DNA of 64,000 nt from Bemisia tabaci (Eukaryota; Arthropoda; Insecta; Hemiptera; Aleyrodidae): NCBI RefSeq assembly GCF_918797505.1, contig NC_092793.1, positions 91,400,411-91,464,410 of the forward strand. The letters are read 5' to 3'. The notes below the pieces were generated by a model. That model worked only from the letters and a program-made list of their open reading frames with translations, was not told the origin of the DNA and did not search any database. Position numbers and translations under genes: made by a program. Shown one piece after another: positions 44,701 through 56,600 of this stretch. The stretch's first letter is position 1. Every line of letters begins with the position of its first letter.

Positions 44701-47648
44701 GACACTTCAAAAACAATATGTTCACCTTTCGTTTCAGCGGTGAAACATGGGACAGTCCTTTATGAAGGGTAAATGACGGTATATAAAAATCTCAAATAAT
44801 TACGTAGGTCTGCGTCCGAAAACAAAGCTTAACATACGATGGATGTTATTGATGTGTTTTTTTACGCTGTGTCCGATACTACTATCCCTATTTCTTCATC
44901 TCATCAGCATTTCCTGGAATATATTCATATTTTCTCGTAAAAAGGGAGGTTTACCATCGATCAACGTAAAAAGATATAGTCCATTAATTCATACCTTGTC
45001 CAGAGGCCCAATGTGCAGTAATTTTCCTCAGAACCATGAATACAACACCAAGTTTTAGAAAGTATTTATGTGGGTACTTAACTGTTCGATTAAGTAAATA
45101 ATAATCGGTAGCGTGCAAAATAATAACAGTAGAACAACATTCGGTTTGAAACTCGCTGACACTCAACGGTATATAACCCCCGAAAAGGCTCCTTAATGAT
45201 TAGGGTAAATTTCTCTGTTTAAATATCCCGTGCAAAGAGCGCCGGATCTCCCGCCCGGATCTTTCTTGAGTTGCCACGGTGCTTGGCCCTTCCCGTCCGC
45301 TTCCAAGAGCAGAAGTCAAAGCGGAGAGAGATGTGACCACAATGCGCTGCCAAAGGTTCCGGCTACCTGCGAGCCTGCGTCTCCGGAGCGGAAGATTCGG
45401 GTTCCGACGGAGCGCTAACTTGTTTTACAGTCCCCGCCCCTTCAATTTCAAGTGGTATTTAACCCCCTAATTTTGGAGCACAAAATTTTCTTTTTGCGGC
45501 ACAAAATAGCACAAAATTAGCACAAAATTATGACGTGCTTTTTTTTCTCGAAATTCGAAAGTGGGGGGCTATCGTTTCTACAGCCCCCCAATTTGAAATG
45601 GTATTTAACCCCCCTAATTTTGGAGCACAAAATTTTCTTTTTGCGGCACAAAATAGCACAAAATTAGCACAAAATTATGACGTGCTTTTTTCTCGAAGTT
45701 CGAAAGTGGGGGGCTGCCGTACCTGCGACCCTCCCCCTTAATTTGGGGTGGTATTTAAGCCCCCTAATTTTGGAGCACAAAATTTTCTTTTTGCGGCACA
45801 AAATAGCACAAAATTATGAGAGTATTACGGCATACTTTCTTTTTCAAGAAATCAAAAAGGGGGGCAAACATTTCCACAGCCCCCCCCCCAAATTAGATGT
45901 GCCCGTTACCCCCCTTAAATTTGAAAAAATTGAATGTTTCGCTACGGCACAAAATAGCACAAAATTCGCAAACACTTACGGCATACTCCATTTCAAAGAA
46001 ATAAAAAAGGGGGGCTAACATTTCTACAGCCCCCCCAAAATTTGATGTGCCCATTACCCCCCTTAAATTTGAAAAAATTGAATGTTTCGCTGCGGCACAA
46101 AATAGCACAAAATTATGGCATACTCCTTTTCCGAGAAATCAAAACAGGGGGCAAACATTTCTACAGCCCCCCCCCCCCAATTTGAAATGCTGCTACCCCC
46201 CTTAATTTTGCGGCACAACATTTTTTTCTTGCGGCACAAAATAGCACAAAATTAGCACAAAATTATGGCATTCTTTTTTTTTCGAAAATTCGAAAGTGGG
46301 GGGGCTACCGTTTCTACAGCCCCCCCAATTTTGAGGAGCGTTTCCCCCCTTAATTTTGCAGCACAGAATTTTTAATTTGCGGCACAAAATAATGATATAA
46401 TTTTTTATTTAAGATTCGATTGTGGGGGGGCTGTGGAAATGGACCCAGGTTTGGAATTTTAAGTGTCTGTTCCCGTGTACAATTCAGCTCTTGAGTCTGG
46501 CAACTATAAAATCTTCGCTAATTCACAGAGGACTTGAGGCCTCTTTATTCCTACCTCAAGTGGTGGAAAAATCCCCCCCCCCCCCATGTTTCTCCTGACA
46601 ACTGAGAAACGTGAATTTTTGGCTAAATTTTAGGGCATCCCATCTGGTCCCTAGAGTTGAAGCCGTTTCATAAGATGAGTCACCTTTGGTGAGCCATTTT
46701 AAATAATGATTAAAACCATGAAAATTCTAAAACGTTTTTCTTAACTATGAGCGGAAGGTTTGACATCCACGAGAATTGGACAAAGTGACTCTCTTCCATC
46801 TCCAATGAATATACTTGAAGGACTTTTTGCTCCTCTGATGAGATCGTTGTGGAATGGCTCGTCAAATGCCGAAAAACCCCCACTTTTCGCCGAAATCGGC
46901 TCTCAGGCCCATGTTTAGGCAAGTATTAGACCCAGATATAGATGGAAAATAACCACATTATGATGCATTCTATAAAATATAGACCTGCAATGAGCAAAAA
47001 GTCGTGGAGTCAAGGAATTTCAGGGTAGGCCCAAAAACGGCCCTCATCGATACCCCTCCTTTTCGGGAGAAAGTAAATCCGCAATCACTCTTGATTTCTT
47101 GGTTAGTTTTTGTGGAGAAAAAAACTCTTTCCAGCCAGAGTGGAAACGAAAGGTAGATTTCGACTAATCGGTTCTATGAAAACAGTTGCGCCTAATGAGC
47201 CTGACAGGTCGGAAAAATTTCCCCCTTGAACTTGAGATTTTCTGGATAAGGGGTGGTTTTAGAGGGTATGTGAATATAGATTGTTTTGAAGGCCACGACA
47301 AGACGAGGTTTTTGAGGTATCACCGACTTAGATGGGACGAGTTCGAAAAATCATCCCCTTTGGTTTTGAGATTTTCTGGATAAGGGGTGGTTTTAGAGGG
47401 TAGGTGAATATGGGTTGTTTTGAAGGCCACGACGAGACGAGTTTTTTGAGTTTTCACCGACTAGGATCGGAAGAGTTCGAAAAATCATCCAATATTGACC
47501 TTGACATTACTGATTTAAGGGATGGGCCGATTTTCACCAATAAAGAAACTTGATGTAGACCTCATAGCAGTGAATAATCATGCTTAGTTTCGTTTTGATC
47601 GTATATATAGTTTCGGAAAAAAACGGTCGCAAAGTTTTGTTAGGTCTC

Positions 47649-47685
<37 letters not shown>

Positions 47686-50600
47686 TATATATCGTACTTT
47701 TTTCTGACCTACATTTTTTAACTCAGGGCTTCAGGATCGATGCTCTTTGAGCGAAAATTCTCGAAAATTAAGAGGTCGTACCGTCTGCAATAGGTAGATA
47801 TTTCTTCGAAATCTACCTAAAAAGACATACAATTAAAGAAAACTGAACCATGAGCTGAATCTCCATGGTTTCGTTTTTGATCTTAACTACCTATGGCTAT
47901 CTTTATGAGTAGTCTAGGGGCCACGAAGTCACTTTCGCGTGCCACCTTGGGACACCTTTATCCAGCAATCAAAATATCTGTATCCCGGGACAACATATTC
48001 AACATGACCGCCATGTCCAAAATCAAAGGATCCGGAAGTGCTCCCTAAACTCCACGATTTACTCGAAAATTTTCAAAGATATGCAAAATTGTCACAGGAC
48101 CAAAAATGTTCAATACAAAATTTTACGTGAGATGAAATAAAATATGGACCTCTAAGCCCTTTAATAATGAGAAAAAAATTTCTTTTCCCCCAAATTTCGT
48201 AAATTTTGACAAATTCTAAATAATTTACAAGAGCATTGCTATAACCTCAGTGACTCAACTGCTTCAACTGAGAGTCAAAAAACTTCTTCATATTTCTACT
48301 TACATGCTCAGTTAAGTTCAAACCTGCAAAGCCCCGCCAATCCCGTAAATTTTGCAACAAATTTCACTTTTTGCAATTTCCAGTTCAGTGATATTTTCAA
48401 AAAACTTACTTTCCAAGTTCCAGTTCGTATAGAAACTGTAATAACTGACTCAATACCATCAATATATTGCCTGTCGATAATTGATGATGACTCAAATTTC
48501 ATGCAACTCTCCCCAAAAATTCAAGATGGCGGCCAAAATGACCCTTTCGTGATAAAATAAATTAATGTCCCAAATTTGCCATGTTAAGTGTCGATTATTA
48601 CGTATTGTTAGTCGTGGAATCCGAATCTGACGTCAAAAGCCACTCCAGGTATCAAGATAAGGCCTAAATTTAATACGGCGGCCAAAATGGCCCTTTCAGA
48701 ATAAAAAAAAAATGTGTCGGAAATATGCCGTGAAAAATGTCGATTATCAAGTAATTCTGGTCGTAAAATCCAAATCTGAAGTCAGAAGCCATCCCAAGTA
48801 CTAGGAAAAGGCCTAAATTCAATATGGCGGCCAAAATGACCTTTTCAAATTAGACAAAAAAATTTCTGTCGGAAATACGCCGTATAAGATGTCGATTGTC
48901 GTGTATTTATGGTCGTACAATCCAAATCTGCGGTCAGAAATCAATTTCAACATCAGGGTTACCTAACCTGAATCCAATATGACCCCAAAATTGACCCTTT
49001 CAGAATGAAAAAAAAAAAAAAATTCTGTTGGAAACATGCCGTGTAAGGTGTCAGTTAATGTAAATTTCTAGTTGTAAAACCTGATTCAGCGGTCCGAAAT
49101 TATCCTCAACATCAGGGTATGGCTGAAATTCAATATAGCGGCTGAAATTACTGTTTAGGGTCAATGTGAATCAATGTATTATGCATCATTAGGTACTCAG
49201 TGAGGTGTCAACGGTCAGGTTTTCAGGGTCGCAGAATTCGAAAACGCGATCAATGTTCGGATCTCATCAATAAATAATCTTAAATCAAATATGTCCGCTT
49301 AAAAATGCTGCTTTCAGGAATGGCTGTTTGCATTTGTGTGATTTCAGTTGTAGAATCCCAACCTGATGTCTAAAATCTAGTATTTCATGCACTGAAATTC
49401 TGGCCAGTGGTTCAGAAGGCCCCTAGACTAGAGTATATTTCACAGTCCACAAATTCTTTACAGTCATATCTCACTTCCATTTTTCTCTCAAGAACTGAGA
49501 TAAGAGACCTTTGAAAATGATATGATATTCGTAGTCATAACCAGACAGCTTGTCTGGTTTGGTCGAGTTAACAAAACGACGGAAGAGAGGCTGCTGAAAC
49601 AGATGCTTGATTGGGTTCCTCCAGGGAAGAGACAAAGGGGACGTCCAATGAAGGGGTGGCGACAGGGAGTTTTAGAAGAAATGAGGGAGTGCCATCTCTC
49701 TGAAAGGCTTTGGGGAGATAGGGGACTTTGGCGGCTGGGTGTTGCAGAGAGCTATAAAAGTGGCTTCTATGTTTGTGTGAACCTTAATCATCAGAAATCA
49801 ATACTGATCCGGATTATCTCCTAACAGTATTCCGTACCTTGGATGCATTTGTTGCAGTGTTGTTGAACCAGCCCTCGTGCTTTGTTAAATTGTCAGCATG
49901 TATTTTGAAGATAGGATGGAAAGAAATTTAAATTTTTTATCTTGGGAACTGAAGGCTTGCAAAAGTATTGATCTTTTGATGGTACAATACAGATTTTTAA
50001 ATTTCTTCATTTGAATGCCTACTGCATAGAGTAAAATCAGCCTGTGGTTCTTTCTATATTACTGTGCTGCAATGGTTGAAGCAAACTTACTTTCATGAAC
50101 GGTGTGAGGATTTTCAAGGCATCTGCTGCGCTATAATAATTTGTCAGGAATTTGTACATTGCATTTTTAAGAACATTCTGGTCGTCCGGCTGCTTCTGAG
50201 TGACTGTTGATGGTAGAACAGTGCAAATCAATTTTGATCCATCCTTAATTTGTGGATAATCCCTCACACGTTTTTCATCTGATTAGGAAATAGAGAGAGA
50301 GAACGGAAGAACCATTTACTTTTTGGTATAAAAATGACTTCAGAGATTTTTTATTATTGATCAGTAGAGACAGCTCTGAGACTTGAACTTATAATAAACA
50401 AGGTAAGAATCAAAGTATCACAAAACATGTATCCTCGTTACGTGCAGGACAAACTGAACTCAACATGCGTAAAGGCATCTGATGAAAACAAATTAATTCG
50501 TTTGTTATAGAGTTGGAGTTCAGTTTCAGAAAAAAACTTTCTTTCCTCCAATATAGGAAACTTGTAGGATTGTCCCTATAAATTAGCATACTGGAAAAAT

Positions 50601-53600
50601 TTTTGCTTTGAGGAACACCTCAATTGTAGTTTTGCTATTGATTAACTACAACAGGCCTTGCAAAGCCTGGTCCCTTAGAACTGAAGGAAGAAAAGAATGA
50701 ACAGATGTCACATCGGCAAATGGCACCATTCAACGCTTTATGTGGTAACCAATGCCAACTGATGATTGATGCATTCAGGTTGATGGGACATTTGAGGAGC
50801 TTGGAGGACAATGTGCATAAATGCAGTTTTTGAAAAATTTATATACTAATGATTTTGAGTAAAATGACTCTTAAAATATATTTTGTGAAAGATACACTCT
50901 CATTTATAAAAAAAAGAGTTTGAGCATTCTCTACGCCATAAGGCTCCATGTACTTTTAGTGTATTATCCGAAGAAAATACACTATTGCACTCTCCCATGA
51001 TGTCGGGCTCAGACCCGAAACCTTGTGGAGAGCACCGATCACGGGCCGTAGATCACGAAAATATATGCCATTCAAATTCATGTGTATATTTACATGTATG
51101 TATATATGTATGTATTTCCACCTTTTTAAGATTTTTCGAATTTTGAGTAGTTATATCTTTCGTTCGTTGAAAGATATTTAAACCAATTTTTCTGCAATTA
51201 GTAGAGACTCATTAGAACTACTATTCTGCAAAAAAAAATTGAAATTTGAGGCAATAGATTTTGAGGGGTGGGGCTCGAAAGGGGGGGAGGTCAAATCTTG
51301 TCCACTCGATAACTCGAGCGAAAGCCTAGATATAGCAAGGTTGGTAGCAAGTGCGGTTGGTGATAACCGTCAAAAGTTGGCAATGACCCCCCTCCCATCC
51401 ACAAAAACCAAAACAAAGCACCGCCATTTTTGGGTCCTAAGCCTCTCCATGGGGCCCAGTGGCCATACTCAGAGTACCTTTATAGACAGAGTATGGCCAT
51501 TTCTGTTCCGGTTTTTCATTGGTCGCGTGAAAAAAATAAGCTGACACAATGTTCTTACGGCCGTAAATAAACAAACAAGATGGCCGTTTTCAGCAAGCAA
51601 ATTTGAGGTTATGCACATCTTACATCCTCCTGTGATAAAGGTGAAAGGCGATTTAACAATGATTTCATGTGTTTCTCGTGTGTTATTCGTAGATATGCTA
51701 GTTTAAATTGTTACTGCGGTATAGTTGAAATTTTTGTCAAATTTATCTTCTTATCGATGTTACGGTGAGCCGCCATCTTGTTTGTTTATTTACGGTCGTA
51801 AGAGCATCATGAAGCCTAAAAACTCGTTGACCAATCAAAAAGCGGAACAGTTTTCCTGTAGTAAAAAGATGCGAATGGCCATACTCTGTCTATAAAGGTG
51901 CTCTAGCCATACTCTCTTTATATAGGTACTCTATCGGTCTCCAGCTCTCCCGACCTCGAGAGGTCGGAGAGCTGGAGAGCAGCAGTTTGGAGACTGACGT
52001 GGCATGACGTAGCAAGTCTCCGGGTAATTCCTCCGGAGTCAGAACAACGGTTGTTTACGTCTCCGGGTAACTCCGGGGAGCTCTCTGGAGACTTTAGCAA
52101 CGCAGCTTAAATCGGCTGAGCCGTTTAAAAATGGCGAGCTTTGAAAGTTTTAGGCGGGGGGTGCGCGGCATGAGGAGAGCTGGCCGGAGCAGGGCCGCAC
52201 AGTGGGTCAGGGGGAGGAAGTTTTCTGATAAAATTTTCGTCGCACAGTGGGTCAGGGGGAGGAAGTTTTTGAGCAAAATTTTCGTCGCACAGTGGGTCAG
52301 GGGAAGGAAGTTTTTGGACAAAATTTTCGTCGCACAGTGGGTCAGGGGGAGGAAGTTATTGGACAAAATTTTCGTCGCACAGTGGGTCAGGTGAAGAAAG
52401 TTTTTAGACGAACTGTTCGTCGCACAGCGGCCAAAGGAAAGGAAATATCTGGAAAAAAACTATCCATTACACAATGCATGGCTTACAGACGTACGATTTA
52501 ATGACTACAAAAATCCCACTTCGGAAAAAAAACTTCCTTCCCGTGGTGGGTGCGCGGGACACTTAAAAGAAGAAGAGCTAAATGCGCAGATAACCCTGGA
52601 AAGACGCGCGCGAAGCGTGCGTTCCGGGGGGGCTGGGGGGGGGGGACGAAGCCCCCCAAAAACCGGCGCGGGGCGAGGCGGAGCGCAGGTTTTTTTGAAA
52701 CTTGAAACACATACATACATCTCAAAAAGGCAAAAACTGCACTTGTGCAATGTGCACCTTGTCCTCCAAGCCCCTACTCATTTCTGACAAATACATTGAA
52801 TGCATAATTTTCAACTGTGTCCAGCGTGTTCGGCACAAAAAGTTGGTAAGGAGAGACATATTTCGGTGCTTAATTTTTCACCCTCTCCAGTGATTAATTA
52901 TTTATTTTACTGTAATCTCATGCGTTAATGGGTCAACAGTTGATCGTAAAATTAAGATAAATTAAACCATAAATAGAATCTCATATTTTTTCAAAAATTG
53001 TTAGTGATTTTTAGAATCTACATGGTGCCTCATCAAGACAAGTTTGACCGTTCAAAATGTTTGAATCCTAACAATTACTATGTTGTTCATAAAAAAGGTA
53101 GGTGCCTTGGAAATTACTCTGTCGAATTGGAATGTTTATAGCTCATCTACAATATTATTAGTGTTAATTCTGAATGCTCATGCATTTGTTAAAGTTACTC
53201 ACTACTCAATGGTTTCCCAAGGTAAACTAGTTTTTGACTGGCCACAGGGATTTGAAGATTGTTGGAAACGATCTGTTTCATTTCTGCAATACTCATGTCT
53301 TCTTGTACCTAAAACAGGGGGAGTAGAAGATAGAAATTTATGCTAACGAAATTTTTGGAACTAAGACGCTTGGAGGGGGAAAGGGGGGTACCTGTGAAGC
53401 TTAATTGGAAAATGATAAAGTATTAATAATAATTTACAGTTTCAATTCCTAGTTTGGCAAATTCAGCTATTTCGACTTCTACCACAAATTCACAGAAGAC
53501 ATTGAGAGCTCACTAACAGCAATCGGTGGGGGAGAGGATGCCCTAAACTTGAGTACCTATACAGAGAGAATGGACAGGTATACAAAAGAGCACAAAGGGG

Positions 53601-56600
53601 CAGGCAACCAATGAATTTAAATAATTCAGAACAATTTATTATTACTTTCCTTGCGATCCATCGTTTGTAAAGTACGTACTTGACTTAGTTTCTGTATAAG
53701 GTCACTCAGTTTTGCAGAAAACTGGTCATTTCTAAACATTCTTGGCCAACGAAGTTGGTTATTAGAATCTGAAGATTGGCAGTGAAATTTTTTATATTGG
53801 AAAAGTGACTGCCCTTTCAGGATCTAAGCCTTCCATGAAGCAAGCCAAGGTACACTCTTCTCCAGATATAAACAAACAGGGTACCGAAGTGGCAGCGCTG
53901 AGAATATAGGCCATCGAGGGACGTCACAAGTCGTACCGCCTTTGCCGCGCAGTTCAAAATGAGGTCCTGGCAGATCTGGTAGCTTCAATAAGCTATCAGA
54001 TGAATTTAAAAAATTGATACGACTCAAAATAACGAAAAATTTAACTAAGAACATGAAAAAATAACACAAAATTGATGAGACCCACTCTCAGAACAGAAAG
54101 TAAACAAGTTTTCAATATAGCATCGCAGTCACCATTGGACACTGTCAAATCTTTGTGTTTCGACAACATTCTAAAACTCCATTTGTCCATTTCTGTAGTA
54201 GAGAGTGCATTGGAAGCAAGCTGTCCATGCTCTCACTATACAGGTACTCTACCCTGCATGTCACATCAATCAACTTGTGAGCCACCTAAGAGGTCATGAA
54301 CAACTGTTTCCAGTGATAGAACCTTCAGTCGTTTGGAACTTTCACTCTGCTTGTGAACATTTGAACAACTAACAAAAATCTGTGATGAAAAAACAAGTAG
54401 TTGAAGTTGAAATGTTAGTCCAAATGCATGTGGTTTTGACAATAAATTGATGTACCTATTCTTAAAATTTTAAAATAGTATTTAAGGTGATTCGATGGAC
54501 GCCATATTTTGTGTCAGAACGGCATGCGATATATCGCATCAATTGGTTCCATATTTTCAGCTACTCGTCATTTTTCTCCTATTTTGAGATCGCACTTCTG
54601 TTGTCAGGAGTGTAAAGCACTCACTTACCAATTTTAACAAAGAAATTCAACGTAATAAAGGCGTGGTTTTTTCAGAGAGAAAACATCGCATTCGATACTG
54701 ATATCGAAACTGCACTCAAATGCGATATTTTCTCTCTGAAAAAACCACGCCTTTATTAAGTTGAATTTCTTTGTTAAAATTGGTAAGTGAGTGCTTTAGA
54801 CTCCTGACAACAGAAGTGCGATCTCAAAATAGGAGAAAAATGACGAGTAGCCGAAAATATGGAACCAATTGATGCGATATATTGCATGCCGTTCTGACAC
54901 AAAATATGGCGTCCATCGAATCACCTTAAGGGCAAACTGTCCTTGTTTGTTTCTTCATTGATCAAAACGATGACCAAAATTTTAAAGCTTTCAGGTACTA
55001 GACTCTGAAGAAAGCCATAGGTGAAGATATAAAGACAGTTTCAACAGAGAAAAACTTTACAATCTCAGAAAAATCACTGTAATTATAATCATTCTTTTCA
55101 GACACACAGAAGACCAGAAATTCTAGAGAAAATTCTTGAGCACTAGTTGAGACATTTTCCTGGAGTGATTTATGAAACATAATTATTTCTGGCAAGAATT
55201 ACACCTAAAATGAGTGAAACCTTTCAATCAACTTTAGTCACTTTCTGTAGATGTGCGAGAGAGATTTAAAAAATGCCTTTCGAGCGAGAGTAGCCAAAGT
55301 AGCTGACAAATTTTTGATGGCTAGCCAATGTACTCACCACAGGACAATCTTCAACAAAATTGCAATGGTCATGAATTATGGTTAGTTATGGGAGAGAAAG
55401 GTTTGGAGATCTGGCTTACAGTTTTCGTCTACTTTCAAAAGTCAGGCCCCTTCAGGATAGTCTTGGGGGCTCCAAGACGGTTAATTACAGATTCTTTGGA
55501 GCTCCAAATTATATGAGAAAATGCATTATCCCAAGCCTCTACGTCAATTAAAGAACCTGATGTTTTGTGTAGGGGGGTCTGTCTCTTACTTATCAGCATT
55601 GAGAAAAAAAAGGAGGTGTTTGCATCTTGAGGTTTGTTTACCCTGTGACGTAGGTCGGTACAACCTGGCCAGCGAAATCCGGAATTCGAAGTATGAAAAA
55701 CGGACTATAATGTCCCATTTTTTGGCTTTTTTTTGCTACAATTTCAAGCACATTTTCAGGAATGACTTTTTTCCATAAATTACACCATTTCCAAGAAAAT
55801 CGATGATAAAAGTCGCTGTACCACCGTACGTCATCAAAAAAATTCCAAGCTGCCCGAAATGCAAACACCTCCTTTTTTTTCTCTATGACTTATCAGGATT
55901 AGTACTTTAAACGGGGGTGGGCCAAAGGACCCCGCACACCTCTTATGGGAAGCGGCACCACGACCGATTGCCTTCTGACTTATGTTTTTCGATTCTCCTC
56001 AAGATGCTGGTCAGAAGTTATAATTGCGCCAACTTTCTACGATGCACCGTTTTCGCAAAAAACCTAAGAGAAGATTCAATTACTCGGCGATAAAAAGCCA
56101 GAAAGATTCCTCATTTCAGTGCTCGAGTGAACAAATCAGGGGAACTTCCGCACTGAGCGGCAGTCTTATCTCGGATTCCGCTCGCCGTTTTGCTCGACCA
56201 TCCAAATCAGATTCTTGAGGAGCATATGAACAGGAAAGTCTGAACGTCTACCAGGCGAGTGCGGGAGAGAGATAGCCTCTGAGTCGGCAGGTACAGATAA
56301 GAAGACGGACACGCGCTACGTTTTTTCCTTATTTACATCGGGCCTGTCCTTAAATGCTTTGTTCTTTTGTATTCATAGTCGCCGAATAATTGAATCCTCT
56401 CTTAGGTTTTTTGCGAAAACGGTGCATCGTAGAAAGTTGGCGCAATTATAACTTTTGATCAGCATCTTGTGGAGAATCGAAAAACATAAGTCAGAAGGCA
56501 ATCGGTCGTCGTGCAGCTTCCCATAAGAGGTGTGCGGGGTCCTTTGAAATTAGACAGAATATGAGTTGTCCCTCATTTGGCCAAAAACACAAAATCTGCC

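Larger units (their letters stand above)
40163..46446. mobile_element. 6.3-kb Foldback-like element, 1.37-kb arms of subrepeats, TSD AGGTTTGG
   Basis: The arms 40163-41549 and 45080-46446 are almost identical inverted copies. Termini are GGCTCCATTTCCACAGCC and, inverted, GGGTCCATTTCCACAGCC. AGGTTTGG is duplicated at 40155-40162 and 46447-46454. The outer 1 kb of each arm is about seven tandem units of about 145 bp, each with ATTTTGTGCTATTTTGTGCC and a short C/G-rich block next to CTGTAGAAA, echoing the terminus. The inner 370 bp of each arm is unique. This is the layout of Drosophila FB and Galileo elements, though the 8-bp TSD fits hAT or P. The 3.5-kb centre has no recognisable transposase and holds a later MITE (43741) and a fragment (44450). 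Confidence 0.9.
52131..52787 (+). pseudogene. Repeat-bearing open frame with one nonsense codon, function unknown
   Basis: An ATG at 52131 opens MASFESFRRGVRGMRRAG and continues into five 15-residue repeats AQWVRGRKFLDKIFV coded by the 45-bp array. In the fifth repeat GGA has become TGA (52392-52394). Reading on in the same frame there is no further stop until 52785-52787 (219 codons in all), passing a sixth degraded repeat, KYLEKNYPLHNAWLTDV and a Gly/Arg-rich part. The repeats being exact multiples of three suggests past coding. I do not recognise the protein. It lies in UBL4A intron 2 on the opposite strand. Confidence 0.4.

Noticed and set aside
40522..46108. Repeated 60-113-codon frames in both arms
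   Set aside because: They come from the 145-bp subrepeats of the Foldback-like element and repeat each other.
55321..55362. Candidate UBL4A exon 1 (minus strand ATG...GTGAGT near 55330)
   Set aside because: It encodes MTIAILLKIVL, unlike a ubiquitin fold; the exon at 56732-56779 fits the family and the phase exactly.
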